55,128 nt of DNA from contig JABGQS010000016.1 in NCBI GenBank assembly GCA_018648645.1, positions 1 through 55,128 of the forward strand. Reading direction: 5' to 3'. This document shows, piece by piece, positions 7,504 through 15,160 of this stretch. This DNA is from Clostridia bacterium (GTDB lineage Bacteria > Bacillota > Clostridia > Christensenellales > SZUA-584). How positions within the stretch are numbered: the first letter of the stretch is position 1; each line of letters opens with the position of its first letter. The position numbers and the translations under genes are program-made. The notes beneath the pieces are model-generated. The model was given only the letters and a program-made list of their open reading frames with translations. It did not search any database and was not told where the DNA came from.

Positions 7504-9819
7504 ATGAAAACTGTATTTTGTGTTCTGATTGCCTTGGCATTCCTGAGTACATTTATTTTGAGCTTTGAAACTGCTCTTTCATATGACGAGGATGAGCCTG
7601 TTAGTTTTATCATTGTGATGGATGACAGTGGGTCGATGCGGGGATCGGACCCGGAAGAGTTAGCTCTTGATGGGGCAAAGCTGTTCATTGATCTGCTGCC
7701 TGCGGGCAAAGCGAACATCAGCGTTATACTTTATGGACGGGATGCCGTAACAATCGTTTCTTTGACAAGTGTTGATTCGGTAAGCAAAAAAGAGATAATT
7801 AAAAGCACACTAGTAGAAGAAATCAGCTATAGGCAGAACATGACCGACTATGGGGCTGCTCTTGATTTGGCAGTCAACAATCTGATTGAAGCAGGCTCGC
7901 AGAAAGCGGCGATTTTGTTATTTACTGACGGAAAATTATACGGTGGGGATGTTCAGGAAGTAGAAAATCAGCTGGAGGGAGCTATAAATTATTGTAAGGG
8001 CATGGGGTGGCCAATCTATACTATCGGATTGAATTTTGACGGTAGTGTTGACCGAGTTAGTCTGGAGGAAATATCACTGGGCACTGATGCGGGGGATCCA
8101 TTGATTACCGAAGAGCCGCGGGAATTGAGCGAGTTTTTCTCAGAAATATTCAAGCGATATTATAAAAATATACAGCCAAGAGAAACTGTCGAGGTAAAAG
8201 AAGGTGACGCGTTCTATAAAATCGAAATTCCGCAAATGGTTCTTGAAACCAGTATAGTAATAAATGGGGTGAGCGCTGATACGGTGACGACTCTTATGGG
8301 ACCGAGCGGTGTGGTCATAGAATTTGATAATGTGCAATATCAAAAATTTGGGGGAAAGACGTACAATGTAATCAAGCTTATTGAGCCCGTAAGCGGGGAG
8401 TGGAGCGTGCAAATTAGCGGGCTTGATTACTCAATGGATGCAATCTCGGTTCAATCTTTGAATGTAGTTGATTTACCGGTGGTTCTTGAAGTTCCGCTAG
8501 ACGAAATATATATCGGGAAGCCGGCTCTAATTGAAACATACCTGCTATATAAAGGCGAGAAAGTTACCGACGAGGATTATTATAACGGGGCTGATGCGAC
8601 AGTCTTGGTTACGAATGCTGCGACAAATGAAGTTGAATCATACCCAATGACTTTTTGCGGATCAAATCTTTGCGCAGACATTATATTTGAGGATTTTGGC
8701 GAATATATTGTAAAAGCAAATATCGTAACTCCGTATTTTGAGAGGGAAAGCGGTGAAGCGCAAATCCTAGTTACAAACCATGCGACCGAAATAAAAAAAC
8801 AGTTTGGCGAGGTTAATCTGAAAGTAGGTGCCGGTGATCAATTTGATTTATCCGACTACTTTAGTGATTCGGATAACAATATAGTGAGCTATGAAGCCCT
8901 GATGTCTGAACAAAGTGCTATAACGGCACAAATAAGACGAGACGTTTTGTATCTTGATGCAGGAGGGCAAGCAGGAAAGGTAAGCGTTATCGTATCTGCC
9001 ATTGACAGCGAAGGAGAAAAAACGGACCAGGAGTTTACTGTAGTGGTGAAGAATACTCCGACTTTAATCGAAAAACAAATTGGGGAATTGTTGCTGATAT
9101 TAGGAAAAGAATACACTTTGAAACTTGAGCAATATTTTTCTGACCCGGATGGGTTGCCTGTCACAATTCAAGTGGAGATAGAAGACAAAGTGAACTGCGT
9201 TGTGTATGAGAGCACAAACAACATGCTGTATATAAAAGGAGTTAATTCGGGAAGGGCGAGCATAAGCCTGGTCATGACAGACAGCGATAACGAAAGCGTT
9301 GAAATATCGGGGGAAGTGGTGGTAAAAACTGCGCTTGTATATTGGTTGGAGAGATTTTGGTATCTGATTGTGCTTCTTGTAGCCGTGCTCATAATAGTCG
9401 TCTTGATGTTGCGCAGAGTCAGGGGAACGATTAGAGTTCAAGTACAAATTGACGGAAACTGGCTGGAATCATATGATGTGGCAACAGGCAGCCGATATGT
9501 ACAGAGCCCTGATTTAGGGAAAAGCAAGTTCACACTAAAGGTACTTCTGGACGTGTATTCTCCTATGGCAAAGTGGTTTGACGGAAACGAGATTACAGAG
9601 TTGCTGGACACGTTTGACACTTCAAATGTAGCTGTTATCAGTCCGATTATCGGAAAAAAAGTGAAGATAACGGCGAAAAAGGACGTGAAATTAAAATATG
9701 TAAAACATGGCGGTGACGAGAAAGCGGCAAATCCATGCTACCTTAATAGCAAAGACAGCGTTACTATTGTTCTGGATGAAAGCGCTGGAGTAAATATTAA
9801 ATTAACATATTTCAGATGA
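7504..9819 (+). CDS. membrane-anchored VWA-domain protein with cadherin-like repeats
   Basis: Large secreted and anchored protein of about 771 residues. The chosen ATG at 7504 follows a CAAGGAAGC ribosome binding site and gives a clean signal peptide (about residues 1-26); a TTG at 7441 would add 21 unlikely residues. A von Willebrand A domain follows at about 34-220 with an intact MIDAS motif DDSGS at 40-44. Around 420-610 there are two similar beta-sandwich repeats with the pattern LSDYFSDSDN and LEQYFSDPDG, like cadherin-type or Ig-like modules. One membrane helix at about 618-638 leaves a cytoplasmic tail of roughly 130 residues. The gene follows the tad operon on the same strand after 148 bases. 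VWA proteins bind ligands by metal coordination, so an adhesion or pilus-linked role is plausible but inferred. Confidence 0.85.
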   Translation: MKTVFCVLIALAFLSTFILSFETALSYDEDEPVSFIIVMDDSGSMRGSDPEELALDGAKLFIDLLPAGKANISVILYGRDAVTIVSLTSVDSVSKKEIIKSTLVEEISYRQNMTDYGAALDLAVNNLIEAGSQKAAILLFTDGKLYGGDVQEVENQLEGAINYCKGMGWPIYTIGLNFDGSVDRVSLEEISLGTDAGDPLITEEPRELSEFFSEIFKRYYKNIQPRETVEVKEGDAFYKIEIPQMVLETSIVINGVSADTVTTLMGPSGVVIEFDNVQYQKFGGKTYNVIKLIEPVSGEWSVQISGLDYSMDAISVQSLNVVDLPVVLEVPLDEIYIGKPALIETYLLYKGEKVTDEDYYNGADATVLVTNAATNEVESYPMTFCGSNLCADIIFEDFGEYIVKANIVTPYFERESGEAQILVTNHATEIKKQFGEVNLKVGAGDQFDLSDYFSDSDNNIVSYEALMSEQSAITAQIRRDVLYLDAGGQAGKVSVIVSAIDSEGEKTDQEFTVVVKNTPTLIEKQIGELLLILGKEYTLKLEQYFSDPDGLPVTIQVEIEDKVNCVVYESTNNMLYIKGVNSGRASISLVMTDSDNESVEISGEVVVKTALVYWLERFWYLIVLLVAVLIIVVLMLRRVRGTIRVQVQIDGNWLESYDVATGSRYVQSPDLGKSKFTLKVLLDVYSPMAKWFDGNEITELLDTFDTSNVAVISPIIGKKVKITAKKDVKLKYVKHGGDEKAANPCYLNSKDSVTIVLDESAGVNIKLTYFR

Positions 9820-9928
9820 TTTTAGGGTTTTGCAAGGACGAGAAACGCGTCGGGAGTGTTAATCATAAGGAAAACGGTTAAGTATATAAATACAGGGTTT
9901 GGTCTTTTACATCAGGAAGAAGGAATTT

Positions 9929-9957
9929 TTGAACCACAGTTGATTTTGTGATAAAAT
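9929..9957 (+). promoter_or_regulatory. putative sigma-A promoter of cassette 1
   Basis: TTGAAC at 9929-9934 and TAAAAT at 9952-9957 are separated by 17 bases. The same layout, with clearly related flanking bases (GGAATT upstream, GATTTT and GATA in the spacer), stands upstream of the paralogous cassette at 49370-49398, which supports function. Confidence 0.55.
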
Positions 9958-9971
9958 ATTGGGGGGGATAT

Positions 9972-10505
9972 ATGAGGAAATTTTGTTTGCTGGTAATCTG
10001 CGTATGTATGTTTGGCGGATGTTCGAGCGTGGGTGTGCGCGAATCGCAGCCCGAAAGTACACAGGCGCAGCAAACGCAGTCGCAAAGCATGCAGGAGCAG
10101 GAAACGCAGCCAAAAAGCGTGTTGGCGCAAAAGCTTGAGATCTTGTCGTTTGAAGCGGTTTCGGATTATTATTCGAGAAATGTTGTGCAGGATGGTGCGA
10201 GTATAACTGAGATGCTTGTAATCGCAGATATGCGCTTTGTAAGAATTGCAATGGGCGATGATGAAGAGGAAGTGTTTGCCTATAATTATTTCAGCGATGA
10301 ATTTACTTATATGTATTTTCTTGCGGATGAGCTTGTTGTCAAAGTTGTTTACAACATCGGAGATGACAAAGTAATCGAAGATAAAGATGACTTTATTGAT
10401 TTGGTAAAAATAGAAGCTATTGAACTAAAGGAGTATTTTGAATCGCTGATGGAGACTGCTGATATCAGCGATATAGAATTGTTGAAAGGCGGAGAGAAAC
10501 AATGA
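9972..10505 (+). CDS. secreted lipoprotein of unknown function (cassette 1)
   Basis: I do not recognise the family. The start at ATG 9972 gives a short lipoprotein signal, MRKFCLLVICVCMFGGC, with the lipidated cysteine at residue 17. A Gln/Ser/Thr-rich linker with imperfect QTQ and QSM repeats (about 22-55) is followed by an acidic globular domain with SDYYSRNVVQDG, DDEEEVFAYNY and FLADELVVKVVYNIGDDK. An in-frame upstream ATG at 9948 would bury the signal and is rejected. The stop overlaps the next start (ATGA), so the two products are translationally coupled. A close paralogue lies at 49414-49917; the globular part is nearly identical while the linker here is longer. It should be tethered to the outer face of the membrane. 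Confidence 0.8.
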   Translation: MRKFCLLVICVCMFGGCSSVGVRESQPESTQAQQTQSQSMQEQETQPKSVLAQKLEILSFEAVSDYYSRNVVQDGASITEMLVIADMRFVRIAMGDDEEEVFAYNYFSDEFTYMYFLADELVVKVVYNIGDDKVIEDKDDFIDLVKIEAIELKEYFESLMETADISDIELLKGGEKQ

Positions 10506-11029
10506 ACAAAAAATTTATTGCACTGTTGATCGTGGTTATGATGCTTCTGGTACTTTTTAGCGCAGTTGCATTGGCGGACGATGAGGCGGATGGGGGAGAA
10601 CCCGGAAACGGAGATCCTCAGGAAAGAGAAGAGCGGGCAGCTGCGAGGATGGAAAAATGGCTGGAGCGAAAAGCCAAAATTGCTGAGAGGAAAGCACAGT
10701 TGGAGGCCAGAAAAGAAGCTTTCTTTGCGCTAAAAGAGCAAACGAAGCAAGAAGTGGCTGCGCAAAAGGCGCTGATAAAGGAGTTAAAAGCGTTGATTAT
10801 CGAGCAAGTTCATAGCATAAATGAGATGGAACCTCATGAGCGCAAAACGCTTAAAGGACAAATTAAGCAACTTTGGAAAGAAGTCCGTGATACGCAAAGG
10901 TATCTATGGCAGGTCCGCCAAACAGCTGTGGACAGTGCGCACGGGATTTTGGGTAAAGTGGAAGTTATCGGCAGCGGCGTGGGCGCGGAGGATCTTGAAT
11001 TAATAGAGGATTTCATGGATCAATTGTAA
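10502..11029 (+). CDS. secreted coiled-coil protein (cassette 1)
   Basis: Unrecognised protein of 175 residues. An N-terminal signal peptide (about 1-25, ending ALADD) is followed by an acidic Gly-rich linker and a long charged helical region at about 42-150 (RMEKWLERKAKIAERK, EARKEAFFALKEQTKQ, KALIKELKALIIEQ) that should form a coiled coil. The C-terminus reads GILGKVEVIGSG, then an acidic tail. It overlaps the lipoprotein gene by four bases; the two probably act together outside the membrane. The paralogue at 49914-50465 has the same architecture. With no enzymatic motif a structural or binding role is likely, but function is unknown. Confidence 0.8.
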   Translation: MNKKFIALLIVVMMLLVLFSAVALADDEADGGEPGNGDPQEREERAAARMEKWLERKAKIAERKAQLEARKEAFFALKEQTKQEVAAQKALIKELKALIIEQVHSINEMEPHERKTLKGQIKQLWKEVRDTQRYLWQVRQTAVDSAHGILGKVEVIGSGVGAEDLELIEDFMDQL

Positions 11030-11101
11030 AACTATTTACGTATCTGCTGGGGGGCGCATGTCAGAGTTTTTCTAGATATTTCTTGTGAAAGGAGAAATAA
11101 T

Positions 11102-11272
11102 ATGAAATTAACAGTACCATCAAAGATAATTTTTTGGATAAGTTTTATTCTGGCTATAGTTGCAGTATTGAGTATTATTATTGCGATACCTTTCTTGAGC
11201 GGTATAGCTGTCTGGATACTTCTTGTCGCTTACGTTTTGTTGTTCTTGGGCAATATGATTAAAGGAATGTAG
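11102..11272 (+). CDS. small two-helix membrane protein
   Basis: Open frame of 56 codons starting with ATG 11102 behind a very good ribosome binding site, GAAAGGAGAAATAAT. The product starts MKLTVPSKIIFW and consists almost entirely of two hydrophobic segments (about residues 9-30 and 34-52) and ends NMIKGM. No family is recognised. It lies 72 bases after the cassette 1 coiled-coil gene on the same strand and could be co-transcribed with it. The strong Shine-Dalgarno and clean hydrophobic pattern argue that it is real. Confidence 0.6.
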   Translation: MKLTVPSKIIFWISFILAIVAVLSIIIAIPFLSGIAVWILLVAYVLLFLGNMIKGM

Positions 11273-11457
11273 TTTCGTAATTACAAACGAATTTATCAAA
11301 AAGCCATGTTTTCACGGAGTTTACTAAGTAACAGAACATGCACCCTCAGTGTGTGCTAGTGATTTGCCGGCTTACCCGAAAGATTTGTACAAGTTGTAAT
11401 CAAGTATAGGTAGTTGCTTTTCGTTTTAAGGTATTGATAAAAAATAAGGAGGAAATT

Positions 11458-11724
11458 ATGAAAAGAAAAATTAGTAGAAGTATCAAAGGCGCAGCGGCAA
11501 TAGCAATATTATTAGGTGTTTTGGGAGCGGCCGCTGCAATTGTTCCCGCTATAGCTAATAATGAAGGCTATTTCCTCGGTATAGTTTTAAGTGTCACATT
11601 GATATTGGGTTTCTATATAATTCATGTAGTGCTACGTGGATTTGCTGTAATTGTTGAGAATTACGAGAAACCGGAATCCGAAGAGAAACCGGAACAACAA
11701 AAAAGCACTAAATCCGTTACATAG
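11458..11724 (+). CDS. small two-helix membrane protein with charged tail
   Basis: Protein of 88 residues. I chose ATG 11458 because AAGGAGGAAATT stands directly upstream; a TTG 24 bases earlier is less likely. It has a basic N-terminus (MKRKISRSIKG), two hydrophobic helices at about 10-33 and 38-63, and a Glu/Lys-rich tail. No family is recognised. The first 185 bases upstream hold no other gene. Confidence 0.65.
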   Translation: MKRKISRSIKGAAAIAILLGVLGAAAAIVPAIANNEGYFLGIVLSVTLILGFYIIHVVLRGFAVIVENYEKPESEEKPEQQKSTKSVT

Positions 11725-12036
11725 GTTTTTAAACCGATGTAAAAAAAGAGCAACCTAAAAAGCAGCTTTTCCTCATGCTATTCAATATTTTGATAAGCTT
11801 TATTAAGATATCACCAGAACTACGACAGAGCTATTAGTGATTCTCTACTGTTCTGATATTCTGTTGGAAACTTGACCACCGACATTGGTAAGATTTCGTT
11901 GAACGGGGGGAAAGACGCTGCTCAATCCAAACGGATATTTTTTGTACACGAATCCGAAGAATTCGAATATGTTGTTGGATAAAAGTATATGTGGTTTTGG
12001 CAAAAACTTTATTGCTAGGGTGACCTTGCCCCACAG
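11725..12036. other. intergenic stretch with no recognisable gene
   Basis: About 310 bases between a small membrane protein gene and the IS6 remnant. A minus-strand frame of 77 codons exists here but has no ribosome binding site and no family resemblance. It is probably debris from earlier insertion events. Confidence 0.5.
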
Positions 12037-12052
12037 GGTTCTGGTGCAAAGA
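12037..12052 (+). repeat. IS6-family left terminal inverted repeat
   Basis: GGTTCTGGTGCAAAGA closely matches the terminal repeat of IS6-family elements (GGTTCTGTTGCAAAGT in IS257/IS26 relatives) and stands at the expected distance upstream of the transposase start. No right-hand repeat is found downstream because that end was deleted. Confidence 0.7.
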
Positions 12053-12121
12053 TTCTAAACTAAACATTAATATAAGCTCCGTATGGTATAATCAAGCTAA
12101 AAACTATACGGAGTTATTAAT

Positions 12122-12631
12122 TTGACAGAGAATTTGTTTAAGTGGAGACATTTTGAGAAGGAAATAATTTTATTATGTGTAAGATGGTACTTAAAATACC
12201 CACTAAGCTATAGAGATTTGATGGAAATGATGGCGGAGAGAGAGGTAATCGTTACGCACACGACCATTATGAGATGGGTTCACAAGTATTCTCCGATATT
12301 GGATGGAAGAGTGAGAAAGCACATTAAGTTAACAAACGATTCGTGGCGAATGGACGAGACATATATAAGAATCAAGGGCAAAAATGCCTATTTATATAGA
12401 GCAGTAGACTCAACTGGGAAAACAATAGATTTCTATGTATCAGAGCGGAGAGATAAGAAGGCAGCAAAGAAGTTTTTTCACAAAGCACTAGGAGCGGAGC
12501 ATAACAGAGAGCCAAGAGTTATCACAACTGACAAGTATCCAGCAACAGAGATGGCGATACTCGAGGAGAGATATTTCGGAGAAATGAGCTGTAGGACTCA
12601 GCATCGAATGTGTCAATATTCGAATATATAG
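12122..12631 (+). pseudogene. truncated IS6-family transposase
   Basis: The frame starts at TTG 12122 and encodes an IS6-family DDE transposase of 169 residues (full length about 225-235). Recognisable are the N-terminal HTH region (YPLSYRDLMEMM), the first catalytic Asp in RMDETYIRIKG, the second in TTDKYPATE, and [12 protein letters not shown]. Right after TQHR, where the family continues toward the third catalytic Glu, the sequence changes to unrelated residues and stops. The catalytic Glu is missing, so the enzyme is dead. The break near 12598 joins it to an IS3-family fragment. Confidence 0.88.
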
Positions 12632-12717
12632 AGATGTTCTATAATCCAATGCGATTACATTCAGCATTGGGGTATAAATCGCCGATAGCGTTTGAAAAAC
12701 TACATTTTAACTCATGA
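12601..12717 (+). pseudogene. C-terminal remnant of an IS3-family transposase (orfB)
   Basis: A frame different from the IS6 transposase reads [20 protein letters not shown] and then [10 protein letters not shown] before a TGA at 12715-12717. This is the conserved C-terminus of IS3-family integrase-like transposases. No start and no catalytic core remain, so it is a fragment left by insertion and deletion, fused at about 12600 to the broken IS6 gene. Confidence 0.8.
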
Positions 12718-13145
12718 ATCTTCTCTATGTGTCCAATAAATCGGGTATAGTCCGTATCGCAGTCATCTAACTTCTTGCAGTAGCGATTAGTGAATACATA
12801 GTCTGCATTTCCCCACTCGGCAGACTGCCTTTCTCTCCACAATGATAACTCGGTTACCGTTTTCTCCTAGATGTACACTATACGGTCTTTACCTCCTTTG
12901 CCTTGGTGAACAATCACTTGTCCGGTCATCAAGTTGATGTGCTGCCATTTCAACTCAATCGCTTCTGAAATTCTCAGCCCTGTTTTAAGCAAAAATAAAC
13001 ACAGGGTTCTATTCCTGTGGCGGCAGATATATTGAGTATTAAAAACGTACAATAACTGATTTTTTTCATCCCCGGACAGGAATACAGGTAATTTCTTTGA
13101 TCGCTTCATAAAAACCCCCGATTTGAGTATAACCCCTGTTTTCAT
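12705..13145 (-). pseudogene. tyrosine recombinase (phage-type integrase) broken by in-frame TAG
   Basis: Reading from 13145 leftwards gives a tyrosine-recombinase catalytic domain: LPVFLSGDEKNQLL, then TGLRISEAIELKW with the first catalytic Arg, and HQGKGGKDRIVYI with the beta-hairpin Lys. A TAG at 12867-12869 interrupts the frame, after which the same frame continues with recognisable family sequence (LWRERQSAEWGNADYVFTNR, KKLDD). The HxxR box and catalytic Tyr are absent because the 3' end runs into the IS3 remnant. It lacks a core-binding domain as well. Confidence 0.75.
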
Positions 13146-13151
13146 ATATTA

Positions 13152-13358
13152 TCATGGGTTATAAATGATGTTTTGTATTATATGACATACTTGCGAGAAA
13201 TCCAACCGGAAATCATGGGTTATACATTTTCTCTTAATTTTCCTCTTACATGCTTTATTAAAGCTTTCTGATTCAGGGCAAAATGAGAATTCTGATCTAT
13301 AAGGGATAAGTTTCGACTTTTCCATCACTGGCAACTTTGTAAATGGGGGAGATACCAT
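13152..13358 (-). pseudogene. probable C-terminal fragment of a second tyrosine recombinase
   Basis: The minus-strand frame includes FNKACKRKIKRKCITHDFR, which resembles the stretch before the catalytic HxxR of tyrosine recombinases (FxxALKRAGI..ITPHDFRHT). The conserved His after HDFR is replaced by Leu and no catalytic Tyr is present. It lies just upstream, on the same strand, of the other recombinase remnant, as tandem integrases do. The resemblance is short, so confidence is modest. Confidence 0.4.
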
Positions 13359-13590
13359 TATTAGCTTTAGCTATCCAATAGTATATATTGTTATAGGCAA
13401 CCAAGCATCTTGAGGACGATCCTTTATTTCGTAAATCTTTGATCTATTATTTGTTTTTAAATCAAAGCGGTATAGGATTGTTCTGAAGCTACCTCTGTTA
13501 AATTCAAAAATTATATATTTCTTTGTTTCCAATATAATTGTATTATTATTTTCTCTTCAGTATCAATGTTGTGATAATTCTGTAGAAGAT
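13359..13590. other. AT-rich intergenic stretch, nothing recognised
   Basis: Between recombinase debris and the tRNA-Pro terminator. No frame with a ribosome binding site, no family resemblance and no convincing structured RNA. Confidence 0.5.
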
Positions 13591-13595
13591 GCGAA

Positions 13596-13637
13596 AAATA
13601 AAAAATGTCAAGGTTTTTGTTGCAAACCTTGACATTT
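13596..13637 (-). terminator. rho-independent terminator of tRNA-Pro
   Basis: On the minus strand AATGTCAAGGTTT pairs with AAACCTTGACATT around a short loop and is followed by a T run (TTTTTTATTTTT). It begins immediately after the CCA end of tRNA-Pro. Confidence 0.85.
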
Positions 13638-13714
<77 letters not shown>

Positions 13715-13792
13715 ACATGTTGTAGATAACTCCGTTGCAAGCAACGGCGCGTACGGTTTACTCATTGTGCCCACAAACGTTACTGCGCGATT

Positions 13793-13824
13793 GAACCACA
13801 CGAAGTGTGAACCACACGAAGTGT
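13793..13824. repeat. 16-bp tandem duplication between two tRNA genes
   Basis: GAACCACACGAAGTGT occurs twice without a gap (13793-13808 and 13809-13824). Each unit holds an imperfect palindrome (CACACGAAGTGTG). It lies within the tRNA-Thr to tRNA-Pro spacer. Confidence 0.8.
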
Positions 13825-13825
13825 G

Positions 13826-13901
13826 TGGAGCCAATGAGCGGAATTGAACCGCTGACCTGTTCATTACGAATGAACCGCTCTACCAACTGAGCTACATTGG
13901 C
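13826..13901 (-). tRNA. tRNA-Thr(CGT)
   Basis: Complete cloverleaf on the minus strand: acceptor GCCAATG with CATTGGC, D arm GCTC/GAGC, anticodon stem GTTCA/TGAAC around loop TTCGTAA (anticodon CGT), T arm GCGG TTCAATT CCGC, and encoded CCA. Transcribed together with tRNA-Pro, which lies 111 bases downstream. Confidence 0.95.
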
Positions 13902-14326
13902 ATAGCTTGATGCTTGCCGACTGAAAGAGATTATATCACAATATTTTATGTGTGCCAATATATTTTTTGCAGATTGTTTGCGCTTTTAGCAAGCAGGGAT
14001 TTTTTGGAGCGGACGGATGCCCAATTGCACGCGAATTGCGCAGTGAAGGGGCGGGGAAGGAGAAGGGGAGATTGAGTTGTCATAACTTGCCGCAATTTTG
14101 ATGTCAAGTCATGGGGGGAAGAGCCTTCGACTGTGTTCGGGATGACAAGGGGGGAAGAAGACCAGTTGGTTGCACTTGGGGTGATGCGGGCGCAGAAGGT
14201 GGGAGATATCGTTTGGGTGCCAAAAATATGACTGGACTAAGCCAAAAAATATTAGTACAATAAGAGGCAGGGAAAATAGTTAGTAATAAACGCAGAGATT
14301 GCGATTAATAAAGGAGATTTTTTTAA
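13902..14326. other. intergenic region with degenerate dispersed repeat
   Basis: About 425 bases upstream of the SDR gene. The centre (about 14110-14150) holds a decayed copy of the CCTTCGACT..CTCAGGGTGACA repeat seen elsewhere in the window (GAGCCTTCGACTGTGTTCGG, then GATGACAAGG). The final 100 bases are AT-rich and should hold the promoter of the SDR gene; no confident -35/-10 pair is called. Confidence 0.5.
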
Positions 14327-15091
14327 ATGCAGAGATTGAAAGGGAAGCGAGCAGTAATTACAGGGGCGGCGCAGGGACTTGGTGCGGCGCTGGCAGAGCG
14401 CATGACGAATGAGGGCGCTAAGGTAGTGATTGGGGACATGAATATTGTGGGTGCAAAGAAAACGGCGGACGCGCTTGAGGGTGCGGTGGCGTATGAGCTG
14501 AATGTGGCGGACTATGAGTCGTGCGAGAAGTTTATGAAAAGCGCTAATGACTATCTCGGTGGAATAGATATTTTGGTTGCGAACGCTGCGATTGTGTTCT
14601 CGGGCGCGATTGGTGAGATTGAAGCGGCAAAATGGAGCAAGGTTGTTGAGGTGAATTTGTGCGGGTTCTTTAACACTGCGAAGGCGGCTGTGGAATACAT
14701 GGACAGCGGGTCGATTATACAGATAAACAGCAAGTCGGGCAAAAAGGGCTCGTATAAGAATTCGGCGTATGCTGCAAGTAAGTTTGGCGGAATCGGGCTA
14801 GTACAGAGCTTGGCGCTGGAGCTGGCGGAGGACAACATTCGGGTGAACGCGATATGCCCGGGTAACTTGCTTGACTCGCCGCTGTGGACGAACAGCCTGT
14901 ATAAGCTGTATGCCAAAAACCAAGGAATTACCGAAGACGAAGTGAGGCAGAAGTATATCAATCAGGTGCCGTTGAAGCGCGGATGCAGCTATGAAGATGT
15001 TGCAAACATGTTGGTGTATTTGGCCAGCGAGGAAGCGACGTATATGACAGGGCAGGCCATTAACATTACCGGCGGGCAGCAAATGACTTGA
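14327..15091 (+). CDS. SDR oxidoreductase, sorbitol-6-phosphate 2-dehydrogenase-like
   Basis: Short-chain dehydrogenase of 254 residues. The Rossmann motif TGAAQGLG lies at residues 12-19, NAA at about 86-88, the catalytic Ser in INSKSG and the YxxxK in YAASK at about 149-153. The C-terminal part (ITEDEVRQKYINQVPLKRG, then GQAINITGGQQMT) matches sorbitol-6-phosphate 2-dehydrogenase (SrlD/GutD) better than generic SDRs. That enzyme converts sorbitol-6-P to fructose-6-P with NAD. No sorbitol PTS genes are beside it, so substrate is inferred from sequence. An AAAGGAG ribosome binding site precedes the ATG. Confidence 0.8.
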   Translation: MQRLKGKRAVITGAAQGLGAALAERMTNEGAKVVIGDMNIVGAKKTADALEGAVAYELNVADYESCEKFMKSANDYLGGIDILVANAAIVFSGAIGEIEAAKWSKVVEVNLCGFFNTAKAAVEYMDSGSIIQINSKSGKKGSYKNSAYAASKFGGIGLVQSLALELAEDNIRVNAICPGNLLDSPLWTNSLYKLYAKNQGITEDEVRQKYINQVPLKRGCSYEDVANMLVYLASEEATYMTGQAINITGGQQMT

Positions 15092-15160
15092 TAAGAGCGA
15101 TACGAATCGACCGGACGGAGCAATGAGATGCCGCCAGGCAGAGGAGAGCAAGGAGACGTG

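Noticed and set aside
11834-12067. Minus-strand frame upstream of the IS6 transposase as a possible gene.
   Set aside because: No ribosome binding site, overlaps the IS terminal repeat, and shows no family resemblance.
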